This document shows positions 34,226-43,603 of a DNA stretch of 64,000 nt, piece after piece. The position numbers and the translations under genes were made by a program. Below the pieces are notes generated by a model, which saw only the letters and a list, made by a program, of their open reading frames with translations, ran no database searches and had not been told where the DNA came from. The stretch spans positions 28,283 through 92,282 of the forward strand of contig UQLR01000010.1 of the NCBI GenBank assembly GCA_900541975.1, read 5' to 3'. This stretch comes from an uncultured Oscillospiraceae bacterium. Lineage in GTDB: Bacteria > Bacillota > Clostridia > Oscillospirales > Acutalibacteraceae. How positions within the stretch are numbered: position 1 is the first letter of the stretch; every line of letters starts with the position of its first letter.

Positions 34226-36166
34226 ATGATCCAGGTAACATTGAAAAACGGCGCTGTGAAGGAGTATGAAAAAAACACTCCTGTGGCGGAAGTTGCAAAA
34301 TCGTTGGGCGGCGGCCTGTTTAAAGCCGTGTGTGCCTGTAAAATAGACGGTTCTGTATGCGATTTGCGTACAGAGCTTACAAAGGATTGTACGCTGGAGC
34401 TTTTAACGTTTGAAGACGATGAAGGAAAAAAGGCCTTTTGGCATACGGCCTCCCATGTGCTGGCGCAGGCGGTTAAAAAGCTGTATCCAAGCGCCAGAAT
34501 TGCAATTGGCCCGGCTGTAGACAACGGGTTTTACTATGATTTTGATGTGGAAAAGCCTTTTACACAGGAAGATTTGGAAAGCATAGAAGCGGAAATGAAG
34601 TCTATTATAAAAAGCGGCCTTACGCTTGAAAGGTTTACGCTCGCGCCGGACGCGGCGATCAGGCTTTTGCAGGAGATGGAAGAGCCGTATAAGGTAGAGC
34701 TTGCAAACGAGCATGCACAAAAGGGCGAGCCGATCAGCTTTTATAAACAGGGGGAATTTACAGACCTGTGCGCGGGACCGCACCTGCTGACGGTAGCGCC
34801 GTTGAAGGCAATCAAGCTTACAAACTGCACGGGTGCATACTGGCGGGGCGATGCAAAAAATGCACAGCTTTGTAGGGTGTATGGAACGGCGTTCCCAAAG
34901 GCTTCCCAGCTGGAGGAGTACCTCAAAAGGGTAGAAGAGGCAAAAAGCCGCGACCATAACAAGCTGGGCCGCGAATTGGAGCTTTTTACAACATCTGACC
35001 TGATTGGCCAGGGGCTTCCTGTTTTGCTCCCAAAGGGGGCGCGTATTATTCAGACGCTGCAACGCTTTGTGGAGGATGAGGAGCAAAAGCGCGGCTGGCT
35101 TTTGACAAAAACGCCCTATATGGCAAAAAGCGACTTGTACAAGCTTTCTGGCCATTGGGATCATTACAAGGACGGTATGTTTGTAATGGGCGACGAGGAA
35201 AACGACAAAGAGGTTTTTGCATTGCGCCCCATGACCTGCCCGTTCCAGTATCAGGCATATTTAAACAGAGGGCGTTCGTACAGAGACCTTCCCCTGCGCT
35301 ACAATGAAACGTCTACCCTGTTCCGCAATGAGGCTAGCGGAGAAATGCACGGATTAATTCGCGTACGCCAGTTTACAATTTCAGAGGGACATTTAATGTG
35401 TACGCCTGAACAGCTGGAGCAGGAATTTAAAAGCTGTCTGGAGCTTGCCATTTATATGCTGAAAACGCTGGGGCTTTATGAAGATGTTTCTTACCGTTTC
35501 TCGCAATGGGATCCCGACGACAGGGAAAAGTTTATTGGAACGCCGGAACAATGGGACGAGGCGCAGAGCGCCATGAAAAAAATTCTGGATCATTTGGAGA
35601 TTCCGTATGTGGTTGGGATTGGAGAAGCAGCTTTTTACGGGCCGAAACTTGATATCCAGATTCGGAATGTTCATGGTAAGGAAGATACGCTGATTACATT
35701 GCAGATCGACCAGATGCTGGCAGAAAAATTTGGCATGGAATATGTGGACAAAGACGGCGTGAAGAAAAATCCTTATATTATCCACAGGACCTCTATAGGC
35801 TGTTATGAGAGAACGCTGGCGCTGCTTATTGAAAAGTATGCAGGCGCTTTCCCAACCTGGCTTGCACCGGTGCAGGTGAAGCTATTACCGATTGCCGACA
35901 GACATATTGAAAAAATTCTGCAGGTTTGTAAAGAACTTGAAGCCTATGGCATTCGTTGTGAAGTGGACGACAGGAGTGAAAAAATCGGTTATAAAATCCG
36001 TGAGGCACAGCTTGAAAAAGTACCTTATATGCTTTTGCTCGGTGACAAAGATATAGAAAACGGCACAGTTTCAATCCGCTCCAGAAAAAATGGCGATCTG
36101 GGCGCGTGTACGCTTGCTGATTTTATTAAGAGCATTACAGAGGAAATCGCTGCAAAAGCGCGATAA
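34226..36166 (+). CDS. thrS: Threonyl-tRNA synthetase
   Basis: The 646-residue protein has a TGS domain (about 1-62), the zinc-binding SAD/editing domain with HTASHVLAQAVKKLYP and DLCAGPH, the class II core (MTCPFQYQAYLNRGRSYRDLP; FRNEASGEMHGLIRVRQF) and a C-terminal anticodon-binding domain. The length is typical. It is controlled by a T-box whose specifier is ACC. The DUF4358-like gene starts 40 bases after the stop, so some read-through is possible. Confidence 0.98.
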   Translation: MIQVTLKNGAVKEYEKNTPVAEVAKSLGGGLFKAVCACKIDGSVCDLRTELTKDCTLELLTFEDDEGKKAFWHTASHVLAQAVKKLYPSARIAIGPAVDNGFYYDFDVEKPFTQEDLESIEAEMKSIIKSGLTLERFTLAPDAAIRLLQEMEEPYKVELANEHAQKGEPISFYKQGEFTDLCAGPHLLTVAPLKAIKLTNCTGAYWRGDAKNAQLCRVYGTAFPKASQLEEYLKRVEEAKSRDHNKLGRELELFTTSDLIGQGLPVLLPKGARIIQTLQRFVEDEEQKRGWLLTKTPYMAKSDLYKLSGHWDHYKDGMFVMGDEENDKEVFALRPMTCPFQYQAYLNRGRSYRDLPLRYNETSTLFRNEASGEMHGLIRVRQFTISEGHLMCTPEQLEQEFKSCLELAIYMLKTLGLYEDVSYRFSQWDPDDREKFIGTPEQWDEAQSAMKKILDHLEIPYVVGIGEAAFYGPKLDIQIRNVHGKEDTLITLQIDQMLAEKFGMEYVDKDGVKKNPYIIHRTSIGCYERTLALLIEKYAGAFPTWLAPVQVKLLPIADRHIEKILQVCKELEAYGIRCEVDDRSEKIGYKIREAQLEKVPYMLLLGDKDIENGTVSIRSRKNGDLGACTLADFIKSITEEIAAKAR

Positions 36167-36206
36167 AACAGAGAAGCATTTTGCAGCTGCAAAAGAGGTG
36201 GAATAT

Positions 36207-36740
36207 ATGGCGCCGTATAAAAAGAGAGTCATATGGACGGTAACCGCTTTGGCGGTCATTATTATTGGAGCAGTGGTCTTGTCTGTTTTTTCAATCCAGT
36301 GGATGGGAAAGCAAAACGTGCAGAGTGCGGAAGCAGACACTGCCAGCGACTGGCTTTCTACCGATACAATAACTGCCGGTGTGATCAAGCACATGGGATA
36401 TGAGAATCTTTCTAAAACAGAGGAAAATCAGATTTCCAGGCATTTTGTTTTTCCGGAGGGACTTGTAAACGGCAGCACGGTCTATGTTTCCAATTCACCG
36501 GAATCTGCATTTGAAATTGCCTGTTTTGAAGTAGCAGACGTTAATTATATGCCGCAGCTTGACACAGTAATTGCTGACCATATGGTCCAGCGTGCGTCCG
36601 GCTTTAAAAACAGCCCGCAGGAATATGCGCTCTTACAGGAATATACGGTAGCGCACAGCGGAGTGTATGCATTTGTGGCGGTGGCAGACGATGCAGAAGC
36701 GGCCGCCACAGTATTTAAATCCATTGTAGAGCAGGGATAA
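36207..36740 (+). CDS. Membrane-anchored DUF4358-like protein
   Basis: The 177-residue protein has an N-terminal transmembrane anchor (about 8-30) and an extracellular domain. ESAFEIACFEVADVNYMPQLDTVIADHM resembles the DUF4358 family, whose members are usually lipoproteins or single-pass proteins of unknown role in Clostridia. No lipobox cysteine is present. The ATG at 36207 follows AGAGGTGG; a longer frame from 36090 overlaps thrS and is not needed. A bidirectional terminator follows. Confidence 0.7.
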   Translation: MAPYKKRVIWTVTALAVIIIGAVVLSVFSIQWMGKQNVQSAEADTASDWLSTDTITAGVIKHMGYENLSKTEENQISRHFVFPEGLVNGSTVYVSNSPESAFEIACFEVADVNYMPQLDTVIADHMVQRASGFKNSPQEYALLQEYTVAHSGVYAFVAVADDAEAAATVFKSIVEQG

Positions 36741-36807
36741 GGACGGCCAGAGCCGAGCGCTTGGTATTGTGTTTTTCCGGTTGCACAGCGACCTGAAAGA
36801 GAATATA

Positions 36808-36850
36808 AAAAAAGGACTTTGCAGAAATATTTGCTGCAAAGTCCTTTTTT
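36808..36850. terminator. Bidirectional terminator before metK
   Basis: AAAAAAGGACTTTGCAG and CTGCAAAGTCCTTTTTT are near-perfect arms with A7 and T7 flanks, between the DUF4358-like gene and the convergent metK. Confidence 0.9.
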
Positions 36851-36853
36851 TCA

Positions 36854-38041
36854 TTAAAGCGCTGGTAGCTGTTGTTGCAGCGCCTTTACTTGGTCAAGCT
36901 TTTCCCAGGCTACACCAAGTTCTTCTCTGCCCATATGACCATAAGCCGCAAGCGGCCGGTATTTGGTGCCGCGCAGGCGCAGGCGGTCAATAATAGCGGC
37001 GGGACGCAGGTCAAAGACCTGCTTGACTGCGCCGGCAAGCTGTGCGTTTGTATAAGCAGAAGTGCCAAAGCTCTCTACCATAATCGAAAGGGGATGCGCC
37101 ACGCCAATTGCGTAAGCCAGCTGTACTTCGCACCTTCTTGCAAGACCGGCGCCCACAATGTTTTTTGCAATATGGCGAGCCGCGTAGGCTGCGCTGCGGT
37201 CCACTTTGGTGGGATCTTTGCCGGAAAAGCAGCCGCCGCCATGGCGTGCAAAGCCCCCGTAAGTGTCTACAATAATTTTACGGCCGGTTAGGCCGCTGTC
37301 ACCCACCGGGCCGCCAACCACAAAGCGTCCTGTGGGGTTGATAAAGATTTTTGTGTCCTGATCGAGCAGATGCTCCGGAATGATGGGTTGGATTACATAC
37401 TTTAAAATATCCTCGCGGATCTGGTCCAGCGTCACGGCGCTGTCATGCTGTGTGGAAACAACGACGGCTTCCACACGGCGGATGGCGTCCCCCTCGTATT
37501 CTACTGTAACCTGCGTTTTTCCGTCAGGCCGCAAATAAGATAAAGTACCGTCTTTGCGCACTTTTGTAAGCTGTTTTGCAAGCTTATGGGAAAGGGATAT
37601 GCTCATAGGCATCAGTTCCGGCGTTTCATCGCAGGCGTAACCGAACATCATACCCTGGTCGCCGGCTCCATACAGGTTATAAGCGTCCTGTTTTCCGCTT
37701 TTATGCTCCAGGCTTTGATTTACACCCATGGCAATATCGCTCGACTGTGCATCGATAGAAGTAAGCACGGCGCAGGTGTTCCCGTCAAAGCCGCAGGCAG
37801 GGTCGTCATAACCGATAGAGCAGATCACTTCTCTTGCGATAGAAGCAATGTCCACATAACAGTTGGTAGTAATTTCCCCCATAACATGCACCATACCGGT
37901 GGTGCACGTTACTTCGCAGGCAACATGCGCATTTGAATCCTGCTCAAGAATTGCGTCCAAAACGGCGTCGGAAATTTGGTCACAGACTTTATCGGGATGC
38001 CCTTCTGTTACAGATTCAGATGTGAAATAATGTTTTTCCAT
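36854..38041 (-). CDS. metK: S-adenosylmethionine synthetase
   Basis: The 395-residue protein has the MetK signatures [17 protein letters not shown] at the N-terminus, [12 protein letters not shown] and [16 protein letters not shown]. It makes SAM from methionine and ATP. The ATG at 38041 follows AAAGGAAGG; an upstream frame extension of 16 codons is unlikely. Transcription is controlled by the SAM-I riboswitch directly upstream, a classic product-feedback arrangement. Confidence 0.98.
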   Translation of the reverse strand: MEKHYFTSESVTEGHPDKVCDQISDAVLDAILEQDSNAHVACEVTCTTGMVHVMGEITTNCYVDIASIAREVICSIGYDDPACGFDGNTCAVLTSIDAQSSDIAMGVNQSLEHKSGKQDAYNLYGAGDQGMMFGYACDETPELMPMSISLSHKLAKQLTKVRKDGTLSYLRPDGKTQVTVEYEGDAIRRVEAVVVSTQHDSAVTLDQIREDILKYVIQPIIPEHLLDQDTKIFINPTGRFVVGGPVGDSGLTGRKIIVDTYGGFARHGGGCFSGKDPTKVDRSAAYAARHIAKNIVGAGLARRCEVQLAYAIGVAHPLSIMVESFGTSAYTNAQLAGAVKQVFDLRPAAIIDRLRLRGTKYRPLAAYGHMGREELGVAWEKLDQVKALQQQLPAL

Positions 38042-38092
38042 AAAAACCTTCCTTTCATTATAAAAATAAGAATAAAAAAGTATTTTCAAATA

Positions 38093-38228
38093 AAAAACCC
38101 GCTTTCAGACAAACCAGAAAGCGGATTTTAAAACTCATCTTCCGGTTTCACCGCAGGATTTGGCACCTTGCAAAAACTGCAGGTTGCCGGACTTCACAGG
38201 GCCTGTCCCTCCGTCACTCTTGATAAGC
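38093..38228 (-). promoter_or_regulatory. SAM-I (S-box) riboswitch with terminator
   Basis: On the minus strand the leader reads CTTATCAAGAG, then GACGGAGGGA, CCGGCAACC, AAGGTGCCAAATCC and GATGAG, the conserved SAM-I aptamer blocks. A terminator follows (ATCCGCTTTC...GAAAGCGGGT plus T6) at 38093-38130. SAM binding should stabilise the terminator and turn off metK. Confidence 0.96.
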
Positions 38229-38331
38229 AGATGTTATTGAATTTATAAATAGTCTGTATATAGGTAAAGCGGACTGTTCACACAGGTTTGTGCCCAAAGC
38301 AGGCGTGCAGCTTGTGTACCGGAAGTCCCGC

Positions 38332-39885
38332 CTATTTTGCATATTCAATGGCCCGGCTTTCCCGTAGGATATTGACCTTGATCTGTCCGGGGTATTCCAA
38401 ATCGGATTCAATCTTTTGGCAAATCTCCCTGGCCAGTGGAATCATGCGCTCGTCGTTAACAACCTCGGGTTTTACCATAATACGGATTTCACGCCCGGCC
38501 TGAATGGCAAAGCAGTTTTCTACCCCGTTAAACGAAGATGCGACCTCTTCCAGCTTTTGCAAACGTTTGATATAGTTTTCCAGATTTTCACGCCGTGCAC
38601 CGGGTCTTGCAGCGGAAATAGCATCCGCAGCCTGTACAATACAGGCGACGACCGTCTTGGCCTCGATATCCCCGTGATGCGCGTGGATGGCGTGAATAAC
38701 GGCTTCACTTTCTTTATATTTTTTTGCAACGTCTACGCCGATTTCAATATGAGAACCCTCAATTTCATGATCGAGAGCTTTACCAATATCGTGCAGCAAC
38801 CCGGCTCTTTTGGCAATAGCGGGGTCTAAACCCAGTTCACTTGCCATGATGCCTGCAAGGTAAGAAACCTCCAGCGAATGGTTCAACACGTTTTGTCCAT
38901 AACTTGTACGGTAGCGCAGCCGGCCAAGCAACTTGATCAATTCGGGATGAATTCCGTTGACACCCGCCTCTATTACGGCGCGCTCGCCCTCTTTCTTGAT
39001 TGTGGCTTCTACTTCTCTTCTGGCCTTCTCTACAGTTTCTTCAATTCTTGCCGGATGGATCCGCCCGTCGGATATAAGCTTTTCAAGTGCGACCCTTGCA
39101 ATTTCACGCCGAACCGGCTCAAAGCTGGAAAGCGTAATTGCCTCGGGAGTGTCGTCAATAATTAAATCCACGCCGGTAAGCGTTTCAATGGTGCGTATAT
39201 TTCTGCCTTCGCGGCCAATAATACGGCCCTTCATTTCGTCGTTTGGCAGTGGAACAACAGAAACCGTTGCCTCCGCCACATGGTCTGCCGCACAGCGCTG
39301 TATTGCAAGCGAAATAACATTTCTTGCTTTTTGCTCGCTTTCGTCTTTCAACTGCTGTTCATATTCTAAGATCCGTACGGCCTTTTCGTGGGTCAACTGG
39401 CTTTCCAACTCGTTTAAAAGGTAGGATTTTGCCTGTTCGGCCGTATAACCGGAAATACGCTCAAGCATTTCAAACTGACTTTTTTTAACCATTTCCGCCT
39501 CTTCAAATTTTTCATCGGCGGCTTTCAGTCGTTTTTGTACCTTTTCTTCTTTCATCTCCAGATTTTCCAGCTTTTTATCAAGCGTTTCTTCCTTGGATTG
39601 AATTCTACGTTCCTGTCTTTGTACTTCTCTTCTTCTTTCTGCCAATTCTTTTTCTGATTCGTTGCGCAACCGGTGTGTTTCGTCTTTACCTTCTAAAATA
39701 ATTTCCTTTTTTCTGGCTTCCGCAGTTTTCAAAGCCTCACTTACAATCTTTTTGGCTTCTGCTTCCGCAGAGCCGATTGCCGCTTCCGCAATCTTTTTCC
39801 TGTGGTTGATGCCGGCAAAAAAAGCAGCTCCGCCACATGCGGCTGCAATTACTACGATCAGCACAATCGCCAACCATAAATCCAT
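38332..39885 (-). CDS. rny: Ribonuclease Y
   Basis: The 517-residue protein has an N-terminal transmembrane helix (about 3-24), a long coiled coil (about 30-185), a KH RNA-binding domain with [15 protein letters not shown], and an HD domain with [19 protein letters not shown]. RNase Y is the membrane-bound endonuclease that starts mRNA decay in many Gram-positive bacteria. The ATG at 39885 has AAGGAGGTG 9 bases upstream; the 16-codon extension before it is not needed. Confidence 0.97.
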   Translation of the reverse strand: MDLWLAIVLIVVIAAACGGAAFFAGINHRKKIAEAAIGSAEAEAKKIVSEALKTAEARKKEIILEGKDETHRLRNESEKELAERRREVQRQERRIQSKEETLDKKLENLEMKEEKVQKRLKAADEKFEEAEMVKKSQFEMLERISGYTAEQAKSYLLNELESQLTHEKAVRILEYEQQLKDESEQKARNVISLAIQRCAADHVAEATVSVVPLPNDEMKGRIIGREGRNIRTIETLTGVDLIIDDTPEAITLSSFEPVRREIARVALEKLISDGRIHPARIEETVEKARREVEATIKKEGERAVIEAGVNGIHPELIKLLGRLRYRTSYGQNVLNHSLEVSYLAGIMASELGLDPAIAKRAGLLHDIGKALDHEIEGSHIEIGVDVAKKYKESEAVIHAIHAHHGDIEAKTVVACIVQAADAISAARPGARRENLENYIKRLQKLEEVASSFNGVENCFAIQAGREIRIMVKPEVVNDERMIPLAREICQKIESDLEYPGQIKVNILRESRAIEYAK

Positions 39886-40486
39886 CTGAATGGGCACCTC
39901 CTTGATTTGATTTTTTTCAACGCTAAATTTCATAAAAAATTAATCAACTCAAAGAGCCGTTATTACGGATAATATTCAATTGTCTGCTTAAAATAAACAC
40001 AACAAGCCCGCGAAAGCGGGGATAAACAGTCTCTTATATACACGCCGCAGGGCGCGCACCTGTTACAATTTCATTGATTTATCTATTTTATAACGGCCCC
40101 GTATACGAGTCCAATTAATAAAGCGACCGGCAGCATGGAAAGCCGCTTGCCCCTTGCGGTATTTGCGTACAGTCTTAACCGCCGGAAGCGGTGGAAAAAA
40201 CCATACAAATATCCTTATCTATTCTATCTTCCGATAGAGTAAAAGTCAAGAATTATTTGTATCTTTTGTATATGCGGCCGGGCCGGGCAGACAAAAACGC
40301 GCGGCGGTCTGACTATATAATATGGAAAAAGCGGCAACGGCCTGCAAAACGGCAGAGTTTTTTTGAAATGGAAAAATTTATTAAAAATTTTTGTTAAAAT
40401 CTTATCAACAGGCTTGTATTATTGCGAAAAATGCTTTATTATATGAAGTGCTAATTGAATAGTTTAAAAATTCAGGAGGTAGTATT
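39886..40486. other. Divergent regulatory region between rny and gap
   Basis: About 600 bases without a convincing gene. It contains a stable tetraloop hairpin CCCGC-GAAA-GCGGG at 40007-40020 in the rny leader, a region of short inverted repeats near 40140-40200 and the gap promoter at its right end. A 68-codon open frame at 40191-40397 lacks a ribosome site and family features. Confidence 0.5.
40414..40442 (+). promoter_or_regulatory. Probable gap promoter
   Basis: TTGTAT and TATTAT are spaced by 17 bases, about 45 bases before the ATG. The ribosome site AGGAGG follows at about 40473. Confidence 0.6.
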
Positions 40487-41491
40487 ATGTCAGTAAAAGT
40501 GGCGATTAACGGTTTTGGGCGCATTGGCCGCCTTGCTTTCAGGCAGATGTTTGGTGCAGAAGGGTACGAGGTCGTGGCAATTAATGACCTTACCGACGCA
40601 AAAATGCTTGCGCATCTTTTAAAGTACGATTCTGCACAGGGGCGCTACGATAAGCCGGTGGAAGCAAAAGAAAATTCCATTGTAGTAGACGGCAAGGAAA
40701 TTACCATTTACGCAAAAGCGAATGCAGCGGAGCTTCCGTGGGGCGAACTGGGCATTGACGTTGTTCTGGAGTGCACAGGTTTTTATTGCTCAAAGGCGAA
40801 AAGTCAGGCGCATATTGATGCAGGCGCTAAAAAGGTTGTTATCTCTGCGCCCGCGGGCAATGATCTTCCCACAATTGTTTACAGTGTAAACGAAAAGACG
40901 CTGACCAAGGAAGATACGATTATTTCCGCAGCTTCCTGTACGACGAACTGTTTGGCCCCCATGGCAAATGCCTTGAACAAGCTTGCTCCAATCAAGAGTG
41001 GTATTATGAGTACGATCCACGCCTATACGGGTGATCAAATGGTTTTGGATGGACCGCACAGAAAAGGTGACCTCAGAAGAGCCCGTGCAGCTGCTGTGAA
41101 TATCGTGCCGAACTCCACAGGTGCTGCAAAGGCGATTGGTCTGGTTATTCCTGAACTTAATGGTAAGCTGATCGGCAGCGCACAGCGTGTTCCCGTTCCA
41201 ACAGGCTCTACAACCATTCTTACAGCAATTGTAGAAGGTTCTGTAACGGTTGATCAGGTTAATGCAGCCATGAAGGCCGCCGCGTCTGATTCTTATGGAT
41301 ATAATGAAGATCCAATCGTTTCTTCTGATATTATAGGAATTACCTATGGTTCTCTCTTTGATGCAACGCAGACGATGGTTATCAATCTGGACAACGGTAC
41401 AAGCGAGGTACAGGTAGTTTCCTGGTATGATAATGAAAACAGCTACACAAGCCAGATGGTAAGAACCATTAAGTATTTTGCAGAGCTGTAA
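40487..41491 (+). CDS. gap: Glyceraldehyde-3-phosphate dehydrogenase (type I)
   Basis: The 334-residue protein has the NAD-binding start [17 protein letters not shown], the catalytic cysteine in [13 protein letters not shown] and the C-terminal [15 protein letters not shown]. It catalyses the oxidative phosphorylation of GAP in glycolysis. It is expressed alone, with its own promoter and terminator. Confidence 0.98.
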   Translation: MSVKVAINGFGRIGRLAFRQMFGAEGYEVVAINDLTDAKMLAHLLKYDSAQGRYDKPVEAKENSIVVDGKEITIYAKANAAELPWGELGIDVVLECTGFYCSKAKSQAHIDAGAKKVVISAPAGNDLPTIVYSVNEKTLTKEDTIISAASCTTNCLAPMANALNKLAPIKSGIMSTIHAYTGDQMVLDGPHRKGDLRRARAAAVNIVPNSTGAAKAIGLVIPELNGKLIGSAQRVPVPTGSTTILTAIVEGSVTVDQVNAAMKAAASDSYGYNEDPIVSSDIIGITYGSLFDATQTMVINLDNGTSEVQVVSWYDNENSYTSQMVRTIKYFAEL

Positions 41492-41511
41492 TAAAGGCTT
41501 AAAAATTTTAT

Positions 41512-41543
41512 AACAGGGCGGGGTTTCCCGCCTTGTTTTTTTA
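41512..41543 (+). terminator. Terminator of gap
   Basis: AACAGGGCGGG pairs with CCCGCCTTGTT around GTTT and runs into T7. Confidence 0.88.
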
Positions 41544-41762
41544 TGCGCAGGTATTCTGTGAAACAGAGCAAAATATGCCGGTGTTGTATTCTAAACCAGT
41601 GAGATCGCCATCTGAAAAACAAGTGGCTTTATATACAGACAGGTGCCTTAAAAGGCGGCAAAACCGGCGCCGTTTTTTTGTATTATAAAAAACTACCGAA
41701 AAACAGGGAGAAAATAAGTGAAATTTTTTATTGCTTTTTTCTGCTTTTTCCATTAAAATATT

Positions 41763-42347
41763 ATGTTGGTGATACTTGTGAAAAATGTGTTGATTGTATC
41801 CAAATCGCAACAGAGTATAGCGCCTTTGTCCGGCCTGCTGCAGGAAAGAGGCTACATGGATATAGAAGCGGTTTTTTCTGTGCAAAAGGCGGAGTGTCTT
41901 GCCGAAAGCCATCCGTTTGATTTGGTTATTATCAACACCCCGGTTGTAGATGGAACGGGGATAGAGCTTTCTTTTTATATGGCAGACAACACGCGTGCGG
42001 GTGTTTTGCTTTTAATACGTGAGGATGCAATCGAGACGCGCAGAGAAAAAATAGAAAATCATGGTATTTTTATTATACCAAAGCCAATCAGCCGCAGGTA
42101 TTTTTGCCAGGCCGTTAAAATGTGGGAGGTTTCTAAACGCAGGCTGACGAGGCTTGAGCGGGAAAATATGGAGCTCAAAAGCAAGGTTGAGGAAATTAAA
42201 ATTATCCACAGGGCAAAATGTGTTTTGATGCAGTGCCTTTCCATGAGCGAATCGCAAGCGCATAGCTATCTTGAAAAACAGGCGATGGATATGCGTCAGA
42301 GTAAGATTAAAGTAGCAGAGCAGGTGCTTAACACATATGAAAATTAA
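41763..42347 (+). CDS. ANTAR-domain regulator with degenerate receiver
   Basis: The 194-residue protein has a receiver-like fold at about 8-120 and an ANTAR RNA-binding domain at about 140-190 (CLSMSESQAHSYLEKQAMDMRQSK). ANTAR proteins bind paired hexaloop RNA hairpins and prevent termination. The receiver lacks the usual acidic pair (SKSQ replaces it) and the phosphate-accepting Asp (Asn in LVIINTP); the Lys in IPKP remains. It may therefore be a pseudo-receiver that responds to a protein or ligand rather than phosphorylation. The ATG has no good ribosome site; GTG at 41778 is an alternative start. It lies 108 bases before carA, so regulation of carbamoyl-phosphate or glutamine metabolism is plausible. 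Confidence 0.85.
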   Translation: MLVILVKNVLIVSKSQQSIAPLSGLLQERGYMDIEAVFSVQKAECLAESHPFDLVIINTPVVDGTGIELSFYMADNTRAGVLLLIREDAIETRREKIENHGIFIIPKPISRRYFCQAVKMWEVSKRRLTRLERENMELKSKVEEIKIIHRAKCVLMQCLSMSESQAHSYLEKQAMDMRQSKIKVAEQVLNTYEN

Positions 42348-42455
42348 GCGGCGTTCAAACGTTTGTACAAAGACGGCATTATAAGCCAAAACGGTATATT
42401 TAAGGACAGCGGCCGGCGTCCAGAGCAGTACCAGGAAAGGGATGGATAGAAAATT

Positions 42456-43541
42456 ATGAGCAAAACGGCATACTTAATTTTGGAAAACGGCAAGGTGTTT
42501 GAAGGAAAAAGCTTTGGCGCTGAAAAGGAAGTAACGGGGGAGCTTGTCTTTACAACGGCGATGACCGGCTACCTGGAAACACTCACCGACCCCAGTTATT
42601 ATGGGCAGGTGGTTATGCAGACGTTCCCTTTAATTGGAAATTACGGGGTTATTCCCTCCGATTTTGAAAGCGCACAGCCAGCGCTTCGGGCATATATTGT
42701 AAGAAATAGGTGTCAAGAACCTTCTAACTTTCGTTGCGAGGGTACTCTTGACACCTTTTTAAAAGCGTGCGGGATTCCGGGCATGTACGCCCTGGACACC
42801 AGAGCGCTTACGAGGATTGTACGCGAATACGGCGTTATGAACTGCAAGCTGGTGTATTCGCTTGCAAATAAGGAGCAGGATTTAAAGGAGATTGCATCTT
42901 ACAGGGTAACGGATGCGGTCCGGTCTGTAACGAAAAACGAACAGAAGCGTTTTTGCGCACAGCAACCGCGGTATAACGTTGTACTGTGGGATTTTGGCGC
43001 AAAGGATAATATCCGCCGCGAGCTTATGAAAAGGGGTTGTAATGTTACGGTTGTGCCCGCTTATACCACGGCGCAGCATATTATGGACTTGCATCCCGAC
43101 GGAATTATGCTTTCCAACGGCCCCGGAAACCCTGTGGATAACGGCGCGGTGATTGAGCAGCTCAGGATTTTATGCCAAGAAAAGATTCCTACCTTTGGCA
43201 TTTGTCTGGGACACCAGCTTCTTGCGCTTTCGCAGGGAGCCAAAACAGAAAAACTGAAATACGGCCACCGCGGCGCTAACCAGCCTGCAACGGATACACA
43301 GACAGGCCGGGTATATATTACAAGCCAAAACCACGGGTATGCGGTTGTAGGGGAAAGCCTGCCCGCAAATGCAAGGGAAAGCTACAAAAATGCAAACGAT
43401 GGCACATGCGAAGGCGTGGAATATTTGGACATGCCTGCATTTTCTGTGCAGTTCCATCCGGAAGCCTGCGGCGGCCCGCTGGACACGGGTTTTCTGTTTG
43501 ACAGATTTCTCTCTATGATGGACGAAAAAAATAGACAGTAG
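42456..43541 (+). CDS. carA: Carbamoyl-phosphate synthase small subunit
   Basis: The 361-residue protein shows the CarA N-terminal domain (LENGKVFEGKSFGA; FTTAMTGYLETLTDPSYYGQ) and a class I glutamine amidotransferase domain with the catalytic Cys in FGICLGHQLLAL and His-Glu in FHPEACGGP. It supplies ammonia to CarB for carbamoyl phosphate, the precursor of pyrimidines and arginine. carB follows after 62 bases. An 11-base inverted repeat lies inside the coding region (see the separate entry). Confidence 0.97.
   Translation: MSKTAYLILENGKVFEGKSFGAEKEVTGELVFTTAMTGYLETLTDPSYYGQVVMQTFPLIGNYGVIPSDFESAQPALRAYIVRNRCQEPSNFRCEGTLDTFLKACGIPGMYALDTRALTRIVREYGVMNCKLVYSLANKEQDLKEIASYRVTDAVRSVTKNEQKRFCAQQPRYNVVLWDFGAKDNIRRELMKRGCNVTVVPAYTTAQHIMDLHPDGIMLSNGPGNPVDNGAVIEQLRILCQEKIPTFGICLGHQLLALSQGAKTEKLKYGHRGANQPATDTQTGRVYITSQNHGYAVVGESLPANARESYKNANDGTCEGVEYLDMPAFSVQFHPEACGGPLDTGFLFDRFLSMMDEKNRQ
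42708..42756 (+). repeat. Inverted repeat inside carA
   Basis: AGGTGTCAAGA at 42708-42718 and TCTTGACACCT at 42746-42756 are perfect 11-base arms, followed by T4. The encoded residues (EPSNFR...GTLD) still look like ordinary CarA, so the sequence is not an obvious insertion. Confidence 0.7.
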
Positions 43542-43603
43542 TATAGAGCCGGCTTACAGCGCCGCACAACGCAACCCCTGATATTGGAAAGGATGAATAG
43601 AAT

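Noticed and set aside
40191-40397. A 68-codon frame between rny and gap
   Set aside because: There is no ribosome site or family feature, and it lies in the divergent regulatory region.
42708-42756. Insertion of a miniature mobile element in carA
   Set aside because: The encoded residues still match the ordinary CarA sequence (EPSNFR...GTLD) and there is no target-site duplication, so only the inverted repeat is reported.
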